Shown here in pieces: positions 23,502-35,763 of a stretch of 64,000 nucleotides of DNA. Source of the stretch: Epiperipatus broadwayi (lineage: Eukaryota; Onychophora; Udeonychophora; Euonychophora; Peripatidae). Under the pieces are notes generated by a model, which searched no databases, was not told the origin of the DNA, and saw nothing but the letters and a program-made list of their open reading frames with translations. The number at the start of each line of letters is the position of its first letter. Position 1 is the first letter of the stretch. The stretch covers positions 560,501-624,500 of the forward strand of contig JAQFVV010006506.1 of NCBI GenBank assembly GCA_028023455.1. The letters are read 5' to 3'. The translations under genes were made by a program, and so were the position numbers.

Positions 23502-26500
23502 AACTGGACGAGCCACCAGGCGGCGCTGCAGAACCACCAAGAAGCCTGCAATTGATAAATCTATTTTTTTATATTAGCTAAAAATCGCTTAATTTTAGAA
23601 ATGCTACTCCCCCCCCCCCGCACGAGACAAATCGGTCAAAATTGCTGAAATTGAAATGTAAAAAAAAAATAGCTAAAAATCACTTAATTTTAGAAATGGT
23701 AGCCCCCCCCCCCCGCCGCACGACAAATCGGTCAAAAGCGCTGAAATTGAAATGTATAATTGAAAAAAAAAACTATAATAAAAGCCTACCAAATTAAACA
23801 AAAACATACTAAATGTCAAAGCGATTTAAAAAAGAATCACTCTTCAGTTATCTAACTAACAGATAATAATTCAAACCTCGTAGTAACCTGTAATAACGTA
23901 TTCGTTTATATCAAAAATTATTGCAAATAAAAAATCGCACATATATAAAATCAACAAAACAGAAATAAAATAATCAGAATAGAAAATTGAAATTTAAAAC
24001 AAAAGTTGATTATAACATCTGAGGCAAATAATGTTTATAAATCCCCCTCCCCTCCTGCACAAAGGGTTCAATGAAAAATAAGCAAAGTGCAAATTATGAA
24101 TGCTATTTTTAAAATCCTATGAAATAAATGAGAAAAAAATATATAATAAAAGCCTACGACATTAAACAAAAACATACTAAATCTCAAAGCGATTTAAAAA
24201 ATAAAAGTATTTATAAAATGTAAAAATAACAGCACGAAAAATTGCGGGAAATGTCTTAAAAAAGAATCAGTCTCAGTTATCTAACTAACAGATATAATAA
24301 TCTTTTATTAATAAAGGTTCTTTTTGAAAGTACATATTAAGTAATCAATGTTCCTATTAATCTATAATAGCGTCATTAGAGTTTAAATTCAGTTAATATG
24401 TTACTCTATTACTAGTTTATATCAAAATTATTGCAAGTACTCGGATTAAGTCGCACATATATAAAATAAACAAAATATACATAAAATAATCAGAATAGAA
24501 AATACAATTTGAAAATAATTTACCAATCCTTACATATATAGATACAGGTATATATGAGCCTGTGTATTTCATCTATCCTTACGAAATGAAACTTGGGCAT
24601 TGTAGATCGCTCCATTAGTGACAAAATATGTATATATTATATTTTTCCCGTCTATTGATCGCGTTTTCTTTCACTTAAAGTTTTTTATTTTTAAAATAAC
24701 TTACGCACAATTTAGAAACTGAAAAAATAGCTAAACATTTTTGGTACTATATGTAGTATAAAGATATTTCCAGAACTCTGGTCACGTGACTGATTGATGT
24801 TGCAAGTTTTATCGCGGGGAAATTGATCTCTACGTTTTTAAAATCAACAAGTGTATTTTTTTTTAGCAGTTTTCATTCGAATTTTTTTTCAAACAATAAA
24901 TAAAAAGTATTACATGTTAGGGTTAAGTTTTGTCTTCATTAAAGCACAAACTAAATAGAACAGTAATGTTTTCGTTTTACTTCCTTTCATCCCAAAGCCA
25001 AATAAAAAATAATAACGGAGGAAGCCCCTCCCAAGAAACCCCAGAAAGCTTGATGGATCAATATTTTGAGAAAATGCATATATATAAATTATTTGATTTA
25101 TAATCATATATTATAACACTGCAAATGTACAATCACTTTTTCTTTTAAAATATATATGTTTCTTGTTTTAAATTATAAATCAATAATATCAACAAATTAA
25201 AAATCCTTCTTTTTCTTTTCAAAAACTTTATTTTCTTGTATCAATACTAAACATATATTTATAAGTTGTGAGTGGAGGGAGTTTGAAGATGGTAAATGTA
25301 ACAATTTATATAATATAAAACTCCAACGTTTCAACTGTTTTTATCTTCTTACAGTTATTTTTGGAGTTTTATATTATATAAATATGTTCAGTATTGATAT
25401 AAGAAAATAAAGTTTTTGAAAAGGAGAAGGATTTTTAATTTGTTGATATTATTGATTTATAATTTAAAACAAGAAACATATATATTTTAAAAGAAAAAGT
25501 GATTGTACATTTGCAGTGTTATAATATATGATTATAAATCAAATAATTTATATATATGCATTTTCTCAAAATATTGATCCATCAAGCTTTCTGGGGTTTC
25601 TTGGGAGGGGCTTCCTCCGTTATTATTTTTTATTTGGCTTTGGGATGAAAGGAAGTAAAACGAAAACATTACTGTTCTATTTAGTTTGTGCTTTAATGAA
25701 GACAAAACTTAACCCTAACATGTAATACTTTTTATTTATTGTTTGAAAAAAAATTCGAATGAAAACTGCTAAAAAAAATACACTTGTTGATTTTAAAAAC
25801 GTAGAGATCAATTTCCCCGCGATAAAACTTGCAACATCAATCAGTCACGTGACCAGAGTTCTGGAAATATCTTTATACTACATATAGTACCAAAAATGTT
25901 TAGCTATTTTTTCAGTTTCTAAATTGTGCGTAAGTTATTTTAAAAATAAAAAACTTTAAGTGAAAGAAAACGCGATCAATAGACGGGAAAAATATAATAT
26001 ATACATATTTTGTCACTAATGGAGCGATCTACAATGCCCAAGTTTCATTTTGTAAGGATAGATGAAATACACAGGCTCATATATACCTGTATCTATATAT
26101 GTAAGGATTGGTAAATTACTTTCAAATTGTATTTTCTATTCTGATTATTTTATGTATATTTTGTTTATTTTATATATGTGCGACTTAATCCGAGTACTTG
26201 CAATAATTTTGATATAAACTAGTAATAGAGTAACATATTAACTGAATTTAAACTCTAATGACGCTATTATAGATTAATAGGAACATTGATTACTTAATAT
26301 GTACTTTCAAAAAGAACCTTTATTAATAAAAGATTATTATATCTGTTAGTTAGATAACTGAGACTGATTCTTTTTTAAGACATTTCCCGCAATTTTTCGT
26401 GCTGTTATTTTTACATTTTATAAATACTTTTATTTTTTAAATCGCTTTGAGATTTAGTATGTTTTTGTTTAATGTCGTAGGCTTTTATTATATATTTTTT

Positions 26501-27137
26501 TCTCATTTATTTCATAGGATTTTAAAAATAGCATTCATAATTTGCACTTTGCTTATTTTTCATTGAACCCTTTGTGCAGGAGGGGAGGGGGATTTATAAA
26601 CATTATTTGCCTCAGATGTTATAATCAACTTTTGTTTTAAATTTCAATTTTCTATTCTGATTATTTTATTTCTGGTTTTTTGATTTTATATATGTGCGAT
26701 TTTTTATTTGCAATAATTTTTGATATAAACGAATACGTTATTACAGGTTACTACGAGGTTTGAATTATTATCTGTTAGTTAGATAACTGAAGAGTGATTC
26801 TTTTTTAAATCGCTTTGACATTTAGTATGTTTTTGTTTAATTTGGTAGGCTTTTATTATAGTTTTTTTTTTCAATTATACATTTCAATTTCAGCGCTTTT
26901 GACCGATTTGTCGTGCGGCGGGGGGAGGGGGGCTACCATTTCTAAAATTAAGTGATTTTTAGCTATATTTTTTTTTACATTTCAATTTCAGCAATTTTGA
27001 CCGATTTGTCTCGTGCCGCGGGCGGGAGGGGATAGCATTTCTAAAATTAAGCGCTTTTTAGCAAATATTAAAAAATAAATTTATCAATTGCAGGCTTCTT
27101 GGTGGTTCTGCAACGCCGCCTGGTGGCTCGTCCAGTT
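23502..27137. repeat. Giant palindrome, two 1.75-kb arms
   Basis: Left arm 23502-25256 and right arm 25382-27137 are nearly identical inverted copies separated by 125 bp. Outer ends read AACTGGACGAGCCACCAGG and its complement. The same 65-codon open frame occurs in both arms (24910-25107 minus and 25528-25725 plus) with identical translation, but it has no known motif. Each arm contains a diverged tandem pair of a roughly 500-600-bp block (AAGCCTAC, CAAAGCGATTTAAAAAA, CAGTTATCTAACTAACAGAT phrases occur twice per arm) and two C-runs. Arms differ in the C-runs and at scattered bases, so this is unlikely to be a trivial assembly mirror. Confidence 0.85.
25304..25383. repeat. Nested hairpin at the centre of the giant palindrome
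   Basis: ATTTATATAATATAAAACTC (from 25304) pairs perfectly with the complement ending at 25383, around a 34-nt loop. On the minus strand the loop reads GAAAC preceded by a segment resembling a decayed CTGANGA hammerhead core (CTGTAAGA), similar in position to the apex of the retroposed hairpin at 20.2 kb. It overlaps the inner edge of the right arm by two bases. Confidence 0.6.
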
Positions 27138-29019
27138 GTTTCAAAATTTCTAAGTAATGTTATTTCAAAGATATAAATAACTTGGCTTCAAATATTTTTT
27201 AGCTTTTTGTAAATAATTTCACTATTTATTCTTTAGATATCACATAGTTGATTACACAATTTATTAAGCTAATGAATTTGAATGTCAATAATAAAATTTG
27301 TAAATGAATAGAGAAAATGATAGTACTTCAAATTGATTAAAAAATAATGTCTATTCTTTCAGAATACATTAAAGCTTTGTAAATATCTTTTCTTCTCTTA
27401 TGAAAAAAAATTGTAATTTCAGTAATAAAAGTTACAGTTTCACAATTTCAAATTATCCTACCATAAGATTGATAAGAACACTTTTTCTGGTTTTTCATCA
27501 TTTCAACAAAATATTTTTCAATGAGCAGGTTCAAGGCATTTATATCCTTATGCTTTCCTTTAATATTCTTTCTTTAGCGGTATGTTACAGCAGCTAATAA
27601 TATTGTAACAATGGTGAAGGAGGAATTGAGGATCTGGAATGGAGCTAATGTGCATCATATTTTTAAATTAGCACTTTTTTGTCCTTTTTGAAAAGCATTA
27701 TACAATGAATCCTTTGTGTTTTCATAACTTATATAATAATTTAAATTTAAATCTTGTTGAAAAAAAATAATTTAAAAGCAAAGCTATTTTGCTTCCTACT
27801 TTTCAAAGAAGTAATGGAGAAGAGAAAAAAGAAGAAAAAATCTCATTCTTATTTTTCTAACACTTAATTTATATAGTTTAAATATTTTTCAACAAATCTT
27901 TTGGAAATAAATTAATTAAATCTACTTGTAGAAGCAGGGAAAAGCATGAAAATATTGATTTTGCATTATCTTTTTCAAAATATTCTATTTTAATGCTGGG
28001 ATAACCATTATTATTGCTACAATATATATTTTAACAAAATTCATATATAAAAAAATGAAATGATGCAAAGCAAAATAAGTTTTTTTTTTAATTAAAAACT
28101 TTAAATTAAACAAATTCTGAATATAAAACAGGCAAAATGAATTCTGAATTTATTCAACAGTCTCTGTGTTGAGTAAATTCAGTATAAGTAAAATCGGACA
28201 AAAAATTAAGAGGCTGCTGTTTTATATAAAATTTCATTTCAATCTCTTAATTTTTTTCTGTGACTTTAATAATATTTCTATTTCACCCATATATTTTATT
28301 TCACTTCTTGTTATTACTCTGAATACACTTTTCTCGTATTTCACTCTTTCAAGTTCCTATCTTGCTTTGCTATTACATTTTCAAATCCATAAGTAAATAT
28401 TTATAAAATACATTTCTTCAACATTAAAATCAAAATTACTGCATCCAACTAAATAAGTTTCAGCAATTAAATTTTCACCTGTATTTATAATTCAACAAAG
28501 TCTGACAAGTATTAGTTGTTAATCCATTACTATCTATTTTGTCTTACATGTTTGATAAATTATAGAACATCATTTTAGTCTATTTAGTATTTATCTTTAG
28601 TTCTTCTTTCTTATCTTCACATGATATCTTTTATTAACAATTTTTAAGTTCTAAACATTGCTTCACCTGAAAAACCTAGATGATTTAAACAATCTTCTTT
28701 TTTTTTATTTAGGTTGCCATTTTGATTCATTAAATATATTAAAAGATAAAATAAAAACGTGTTAAATAGTCATATGAATTTTAATCATTAAAAAGTAAAG
28801 AAATTTCTTCGTTTTATAACACAATTAATGAAATGTTTGTGACTTACAGTTGAATAAACATTTATAACATGAGAATTTATTTCATTTTTACAAAGAAAAA
28901 GGTAATCATGTCCCTTCATTCTGTTTCTTTAGAAATATTTTTCATCAAAATTATTCTTCAGAAGTAGTCAGACAATATATAAAACAGTAGAACATTCTTT
29001 TATTATATCTATTTTTCAT
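27138..29019. other. AT-rich spacer
   Basis: No supportable gene. Open frames at 27400-27597 and 28166-28396 are low-complexity, hydrophobic by composition and without motifs. Confidence 0.4.
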
Positions 29020-31720
29020 CATCATTGTGAACCATCATCAATCCACTTCAGGATAAAAGTCTCTTCAAGGTCATTCCATCTTCTTCTACTTCTAACACTT
29101 CTTCTCATCACCTCTGTACACTTTCTTATTTTATCCATCCATCTCACACATGATCTCTTTCTTGATCTTTTAAATCTCTTCAAATCCAGTTTAAGATTTC
29201 AATTGTCCATCTACTTTCATCTCTTCTAGCAATATGTTCAGACCAACTTCACTTCAACCTTTTAATTCTTCTAACGATTTCAGTAACACCTGTTTATTCT
29301 CATCTATATATTGCATTTCGATATTTTCTTGTTACTCCTAATATACACCTCTCCATACTTCTTTGAGCAGTCTAGCATCTTTGTATTCCTCTTGTATTAA
29401 GTGTCCAAGTCTCAGATCCATAAGTAAGAACTGGTAAAGCATATTTATTGAAAAACTTCCTTTTCAAATACATAGGCATATTTCCTTTTAGTATCAAGTT
29501 AATTCTGCCAAAAGCACTCCAATCAAATTTAATTCTACGATTAATTTCATCCATTATGTTTCCATCTGTAGTAATAATCTGACCAAGATATTTGTAATTG
29601 TTAACTTCTTCTAAATCATTATAATTAAGCTTTATTTTAATTTTTTGAGAAAATTCATTGAATATTACTTTAGGGTTTTCCCCCATTTAATCTTAGTCCT
29701 ATTTTCTTACTTTCATTTGATAACTCTTGCAACATTTCCCGAAGCTCTAAAGCATTATTTGCAAAAACAACTATATCATCGGCAAAAATTTAAATGATTT
29801 AAATAAATCTATTGGTATTGGATATTTTTATAAATATTCTTCAGAATATGATAATATCTTGGATCTATACCTTAATGATCCAATGCTCTAATCACTGAAA
29901 AAATGTTTATAGAATTGAATGCTTTTTCATAATCTACAAATCCTAAGCATAATGAAAACACATATTCATTTGTCCTTTCTATAACTTCTCTCAATATTTG
30001 GATATGATCTACTGTACTAAAAGTATTTTTAAATCCAGCTTGTTATTTTAGTTGGTTGAAATCCGATGTTATCCGTAATATCCGTAGACGTGTTGTAATT
30101 ATTTTAGTCAAAAATTTGGATAAAACTGATAAACGTCTGATAGATTTGTAATTTCTATTATCTTTTGTCCCTCTTTTTAAATATAATATTAATTCTGCAT
30201 TCTTCCTATCATCTGGTAAATCTTTATCATTTAGACATTTGATATATAATTTTACCATTTTTTTTCTTTTCCCGTACCTGTTTTTTTTTTTTAATATATC
30301 GATTTTAATTCCATCATTATCTCGAGCTTTTCCCTTGTTTACAAATTTAATTGCATATCTCCCTTCTTCATTTAAATTTCTGGGCAATTCAGAAAATATT
30401 ATAGATGTAGGAGATACTTACTTTTTAATACTATACAATTCTTGATAGAACTCTTCTATCCATTTCGTGATGTCATCTCTGTTTTTAGTAATAGTTCCAT
30501 CTTTTTTCTTATTGCAGATATGTTTTTTACCAATACCAAAACGTTGTTTTACACTCTTGAAACTTTTATTCTCTTCTACAGCTTTCCTTGCTAGTTCACA
30601 ATTATACTAACTTATATGATTATCAATTCTTTTGAAACCATTTTAAAAAATACGACATTTACCATCCTTTTTAATGCATTATTTTTATATATCTTCATAT
30701 TCCTTCTTTATTCCATAAATTCTCTAGTCTCAGTAGAAATTTTATTTGGGTCAATTGCTGCTTATTTCTACCAGATATCTTTATTGCAGTTTGTAAAAGT
30801 GTTTCAATTATTTTCCTATTAAATTTATTCAGATCTGAATTATACTTAAAATCTACTAATACTTGAAACCAATTTGCAAGTTGTAATTTAAATTTATTAT
30901 AATGTTGCAGCAGATTAGGAATATCAACTATAAATATTATTTTTCTTAATAATTTTTGTGTCTGATTTTGCATTAACACATATTTTACATCTTACTAATC
31001 GATGATCACTTCCTGTGTTGAATTTATTAAGAACATTACAATCTTGAAGTATGTATTTTTTGTTACTCAAGATATAATCCAATTCTGCTTTACCTTCATT
31101 TGGATGCTTCCATGTCCATTTCCTTTGAATAATTTTCTCAAATAAAAATTGATAATATAAAGTTTTTCTTCTTCTGCAAACTCTACAAGTCTACGTTATC
31201 TCTCATTTATATTACCATAACCAAATTTACCTACAGCACTTTCAGCATTCATTTGTTTATCAATTCTAGTAATAAAGTCTCCCATAACAATTTTAAAATG
31301 TTGTTTAGTCTGAGCAAAAGCCTTTTGTACAACATATAAATATATTCTACTACTTCATCACTATGAGAAATTGTTGGGCTATAAACTTGAATTATCTACA
31401 GTTAATATCTGATAATAAGTTGAATAAATAATCTTGTCACTCTGACCAATACATCATCAATCACCACAATGTTGTTCTTCCATTTTTATTTATAATGAAT
31501 CCTTCTCCATTTGTACTTCCAATCTTTGTGCCTTTGCAGTAAAGTACATGTCCAAATTTTAAATGAATTGTCTCTTCACTTTTTTTTTAACTTCACAAAG
31601 TTCAATAATGTCCCATTTAATATGATGGAGTTCTGCCAAATCTGGCAATTTTTCTTCACTTGAAAGTGATCTGCAATTGAAAATATCTAAATCAAAAGTC
31701 ATCATCAAATGGCAGTCTGG
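29020..31720 (-). pseudogene. RTE-like LINE relic, near full coding length, minus strand
   Basis: Read on the minus strand from about 31720 down to 29020. Successive pieces are: FDLDIFNCRSLS and WDIIELCEVKKK (N-terminal APE endonuclease, about 31700-31570), LKFGHVLYCKGTKIGS and GEGFIINK (about 31560-31480), MGDFITRIDKQM (about 31290-31250), KGKARDNDGIKIDILKK (about 30340-30290), AELILYLKRGTKDNRNYKSI (about 30200-30140), RT motif with a decayed active site near 29940, and YKYLGQIITTDG, AFGRINLILKGNMP and LPVLTYGSETW (29600-29400, C-terminal domain). Frames 30043-30387 and 29372-29686 are surviving fragments. Stops and shifts throughout. Same family as the relic at 2.7-5.3 kb. Confidence 0.8.
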
Positions 31721-32194
31721 ATTCCACAATCAGGAGATTCTTAGCAGCCTCTGCCTTTGACCACTAATTGATGAGTTTACTGATGATTTTACAGCAACCT
31801 GGTAATAATGGCCAAGTTTATTTTTGTCTGTCATGATTGTATATATCTATTAAAAAAAATTTTTTATTCACACACACTTGCATTCTGCCTTATCAGGCAA
31901 CTAAGAAGAAAGACCATTGTGTTTCTTGATCTTAAACTCAGATGGAAAAAGCCAATAAACTCATCATCAATTTTCATGTACTATATGAATAATCACATAG
32001 TAATAACAGCTGCATCGAAAAGAATGTATGGAGTAGACATTATATATTTGTCCTGTTCAGTTCCTTTAAGGTCCCCAAGAGGAATCAAAGGATCTCCTTT
32101 CAGTTAACAGCAAATTCATTTCTGCAGCCATTATATTTATTTATAATACTTTAAATACATAAGTGATTTCAATGCAGTTTTTCAAACTCCCTTT
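31721..32194. other. Region upstream of the LINE relic
   Basis: Probably continues the LINE 5' part for a short way (to about 31800). A plus-strand open frame of 99 codons (31808-32107) has no recognisable motif and no supporting signals. Confidence 0.35.
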
Positions 32195-32575
32195 AGCCAT
32201 ACACTCTATCTCATACAACCGATACACATGTTAAAAAGATAGCTGATCTTCAATATATGAATTTCATGCTGCAGAGTTGGAAGGTAAAGTAGATTAAAAA
32301 CTGTCCATTAAAGTATGAAGAATTGTTATCTTAATATAAACAGAACACTGATTATATATATAGATCGGAAGATATATATATATATATAATGCAGAACTAA
32401 CTTTCATCAGTTTGATATATATATATATATATATATATATATCAAACTGATGAAAGTTAGTTCTGCATGCATACGTACATTGGAGATCATTCATCTTTTT
32501 AACATATGTGTAGTCATGTGTGTCAGTTGTATGAGATAGAGTGAATGGCTGAAGAAAGCTTGAATGTCTATGTTC
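32195..32575. repeat. Imperfect palindrome, family P copy 2
   Basis: Shares diverged phrases in the same order with 14.3-14.8 kb: AGTTGGA-GGT-AGTAGATT, TCCATTAA-GT, TTGTTATCTTAATATAAAC, TGGAGATCATTCAT and GTATGAGATAGAGTGAATGGCTG. Its outer parts are inverted copies (ACACTCTATCTCATACAACC against TGTATGAGATAGAGTG). A later (TA)n-centred hairpin sits inside it. Confidence 0.65.
32389..32468. repeat. Perfect 80-bp hairpin centred on (TA)n
   Basis: ATGCAGAACTAACTTTCATC (from 32389) continues as AGTTTG, then a (TA)n core, then the exact complement ending at 32468. The fully paired structure could extrude as a cruciform. It probably arose by inverted duplication around the TA tract. Confidence 0.85.
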
Positions 32576-32589
32576 AAATCCCTTATATT

Positions 32590-32965
32590 ATATCGTTATC
32601 TATCTATCAGTCAGTCTCTCAGATAATCCATTCATTGATTAATACAACTATGTTTTTATCTATTTATTTATACATCTGCTTTATTTTTTTTACTATCTAT
32701 CCATCAAGAAATCTACGTGTTTATTTATCCAACTATGCATCAAGCTCTCTCTTTAATTATTTATTTATCAATATAGATACTTTTCCATCTAATTACTTAT
32801 CTAGTTATCCATGATCATATCATCCACTATCTGGATCTCCTATTAACACAACTATTTGCATCTACCTATTCATTCATTAATCTATTTATTTAGTTGTCTA
32901 CCTATTTATTTTTCAATCTGCTTATATCCCATCCATTTATATATTTATTTATGTATCAGTTATCT
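32590..32965. repeat. Degenerate tetranucleotide (ATCT/ATTT)n tract
   Basis: Repeated ATCTATCTATC, CTATTTATTTAT, CATCCAT and similar 4-bp periodic text on the plus strand. The open frame 32545-32814 simply translates this repeat. Confidence 0.6.
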
Positions 32966-34520
32966 ATCTGTCTAGCCAAATAATTTATAACAGATTAATA
33001 AACTATAATTAAGAATGTAATAATAAATCTAGTACATTACCTTTTTAAAATTGCCGTCTGGTAAACAATTTTGTTTCATTGCCTATTTTTCAATGTAATT
33101 TGAGTTGGAAAGTAAATTATACTATAACTTCTTAGATATACATGAGAATTTTTATATCTGTGTAATGACCTTTGAAAGCGCTCGAATAAATCGATAAAAA
33201 GTTTGTCATTCGTTTGATTTACGGTGATTATATTATATATATTTAAGTTATACGTGTGTATTTTCATATTAACACAAATATTAGACTTTGACAAATATAT
33301 TTTTCTAACACACAGTTGAACGTTTAAGTATTACAATATCTACCATTTTACTCTTAAAATATATAACTAAAACCATCTGACAAATATAATTAACTATGAA
33401 GGTGCTTTTTTGCTGAACTGGCTTCTAGTGCTCCCACGTTACCATCTCATATATGTTATCCATTAATTCAATGTTTATTAATGTTAAGATTTCAATAAAT
33501 TCAATTTCTACATCTACTTCCTATTCATCATACACTTTACATAAATAAATTAAATATTATGTTAGACAATCTATTATCATATTATTCATAGATTAATTAT
33601 AAATTGTATAAATGAACTCAGAATAACATAATAATTTGTCACCTAATAAAAGTTTATCTGTAATTAGTGATATACTTATCTAAAATGAATGGTGTCAAAA
33701 ATGTGTAGGGAAGAAATTTAACAATTAATAGGCCAAATTGTTGTAATATATATAAAATTAAAATATGCTGAATAATAATTTTTATTTGCTGAAAAACATG
33801 TAAAAAATAAATAAATAGACAATGATAGAAATCATTTTTACTACAAGATGAACACAAGTAAATTTAAAAATATAATATACAAACTTTATTAGTGTATTCT
33901 ATTGTTATAAAGTTTGCTATGGAGATTCTGACTGTTGCTAGCCAACAGGCAAAAAAGTTTCTAGGCAGCCATAGCTTTGTCACTAGTTTTCTATTACACA
34001 CAAATTAACAGCTGTGAAAATGACTTTTATTCAGTCCCACTTATGATGATGAAGTAGAAGTTCAATTGGGTTCTGACTTTATCTTACTATTGCGGTAGCC
34101 TTATGGAGAGCTGTGGGGCCTAATGCTAAAAATAAATCCCTTATTATAGCAACCAATGTTGAATTTTATTTGCAATATTGTAATAAAATCTGATAATGAT
34201 ATAAAATAAAAAAGTAAAAGAATTCAGAGGTGGATTACTTGAAGAAATCATTTACAAAGAAGAGAAATATTCTCTCATATTAAGCATCAGCCTGATTTTC
34301 TTCATTTTAGAGCAAAGTTTTACCAATTATAAATTTAGTGAGTTATTTATTTATATAGTGCTATGTTTTAATCTGTAACAATCATTAGTGATTACTCCAC
34401 TACACATGAACTATAAATTAATAAACCCTTTTAAAGACTACTATCCTTTCTAATTACAAGATAAAGATTTTTGAAAAGATAGAACTAATTCATTCCACAT
34501 TTTTAACTTAAATATATATG
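32966..34520. other. AT-rich spacer
   Basis: Nothing supported. 33.90-34.13 kb is somewhat richer in G+C and could hold an old repeat, but I could not match it to anything else here. Confidence 0.35.
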
Positions 34521-35080
34521 AATAGGCAAAACTCTCTATATGTATTGCCACTCAGTGCAAGCCAGAGTAATCAATAGATGCCAGAAGGCTTGTGAATAAC
34601 ATCCCTGTCTAGTGCTTACTCATCCAACATTGCCAAACTAGTTTCTGGCTTGTGGCCTTTATCAATGAGGAGCCTTGGATCTGAGAGTACTGCACCTAGA
34701 TCTTAGGATCTAATGCAACCCTCCAGCAGCCACCCTTTATCTCTACTTAACTACAAAACTATGAGTCTTAAATTGAAACACTATAATATGTTCAATTCAA
34801 TCTCATTAGCTTATATAGTCATATAGATCAGAACTCCGTTTAGTACCTATACATTTTGGTGTCTTTGGTTTTTTAATAACCATATCCACCACTATTCTAT
34901 TAGGCAGGATTGGTTTTATGACAATAAACATCACATGATCACATTTCTTATGTTTGATTATAACTGTTATTAAAACTGGCAAAACTCTATACATATACTG
35001 AACTGAATTCAAACCTATATGACTATATAAGCTAATGAGCTTGGATTGAAAATATGTTTTCAATTTAAGACTCATAGTGT
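34521..35080 (-). mobile_element. Rep-A copy with partial inverted duplicate
   Basis: The segment 34523-34950 matches the antisense Rep-A unit at 60375-60820 through its length, including TTACTCATCCAA, CTAGTTTCTGGCTTGTGGCC, GGATCTAATGCAACCCTC and CATCACATGATCACATTTCT. It continues into a short rearranged piece in the opposite orientation (34970-35080, CCTATATGACTATATAAGCT). The hammerhead segment is present but mutated. Confidence 0.7.
34634..34674 (-). pseudogene. Decayed Rep-A hammerhead motif
   Basis: On the minus strand the GGC-CACAA-GCC stem II, GAAAC-TA-GT and flanks are kept, but the core reads TTGATAA instead of CTGANGA and the cleavage triplet GTC is GTT. The loss of invariant core bases makes this copy a dead relic. 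Confidence 0.6.
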
Positions 35081-35763
35081 TGAAATGATTACAAGGCTTT
35101 AAGATGTTCTATTCCATGTTTTTAAATAACAATATATTATAATCCCATTCAAGTAGATTCCAAATTCTTTTGATTTTTTTAAACTTTTTCTTCCTTATTT
35201 TATAAGTTAGAGTTGAAGTCTGTTGATTCTGATTCTCTTGTTCTTAATTGCCCCCCCCCCTTATAACTTTATTATATCATATATAGCTTGTATTATAATG
35301 CATTGTGGTAACAAATAAACCAATAACCTTAGTGTGAATATCATTAATATTACTCCACCTGGCTTTATTTTTAATAACTACCCATCATGTGCAAGACTGT
35401 TTCTAATCCACTACAAAAAATATGCCTAAGAATTAATTATAATCATTCATTTTACAAGGTTTACAAATTTAATTAATTAATTTATTTATTTATTTCAATT
35501 GCTATTCAACAATAATAAAATAGCAATATGTTTATCTCCCAATTAATAATAATACTTTTGAATTATTATTTTATCCCTAATCAAAGGCTACACTGAGTTT
35601 GAAACCTCTTCTCCACTCAAGCAGATTTCCTCGTGCATCCAGAACAACTTTATTTAAAGCCACTTTATTAAGATTTTAATGCTAAATATATTATTATGAT
35701 TTTTAAAATTTTGGATTATTTAATACAGGGACCCGAATAAAAGGTCACTATATATATATATAT
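35081..35763. other. AT-rich spacer
   Basis: Nothing supported; contains a C10 run near 35250 and ends in a (TA)n tract (35748-35762). Confidence 0.4.

Noticed and set aside
31808-32107. 99-codon plus-strand frame as a gene
   Set aside because: No motif, no splice or promoter signal, and it lies next to a minus-strand LINE relic.
32389-32468. Hammerhead core (contains CTGATGA)
   Set aside because: No GAAAC follows at a suitable distance; the match is part of a perfect hairpin.
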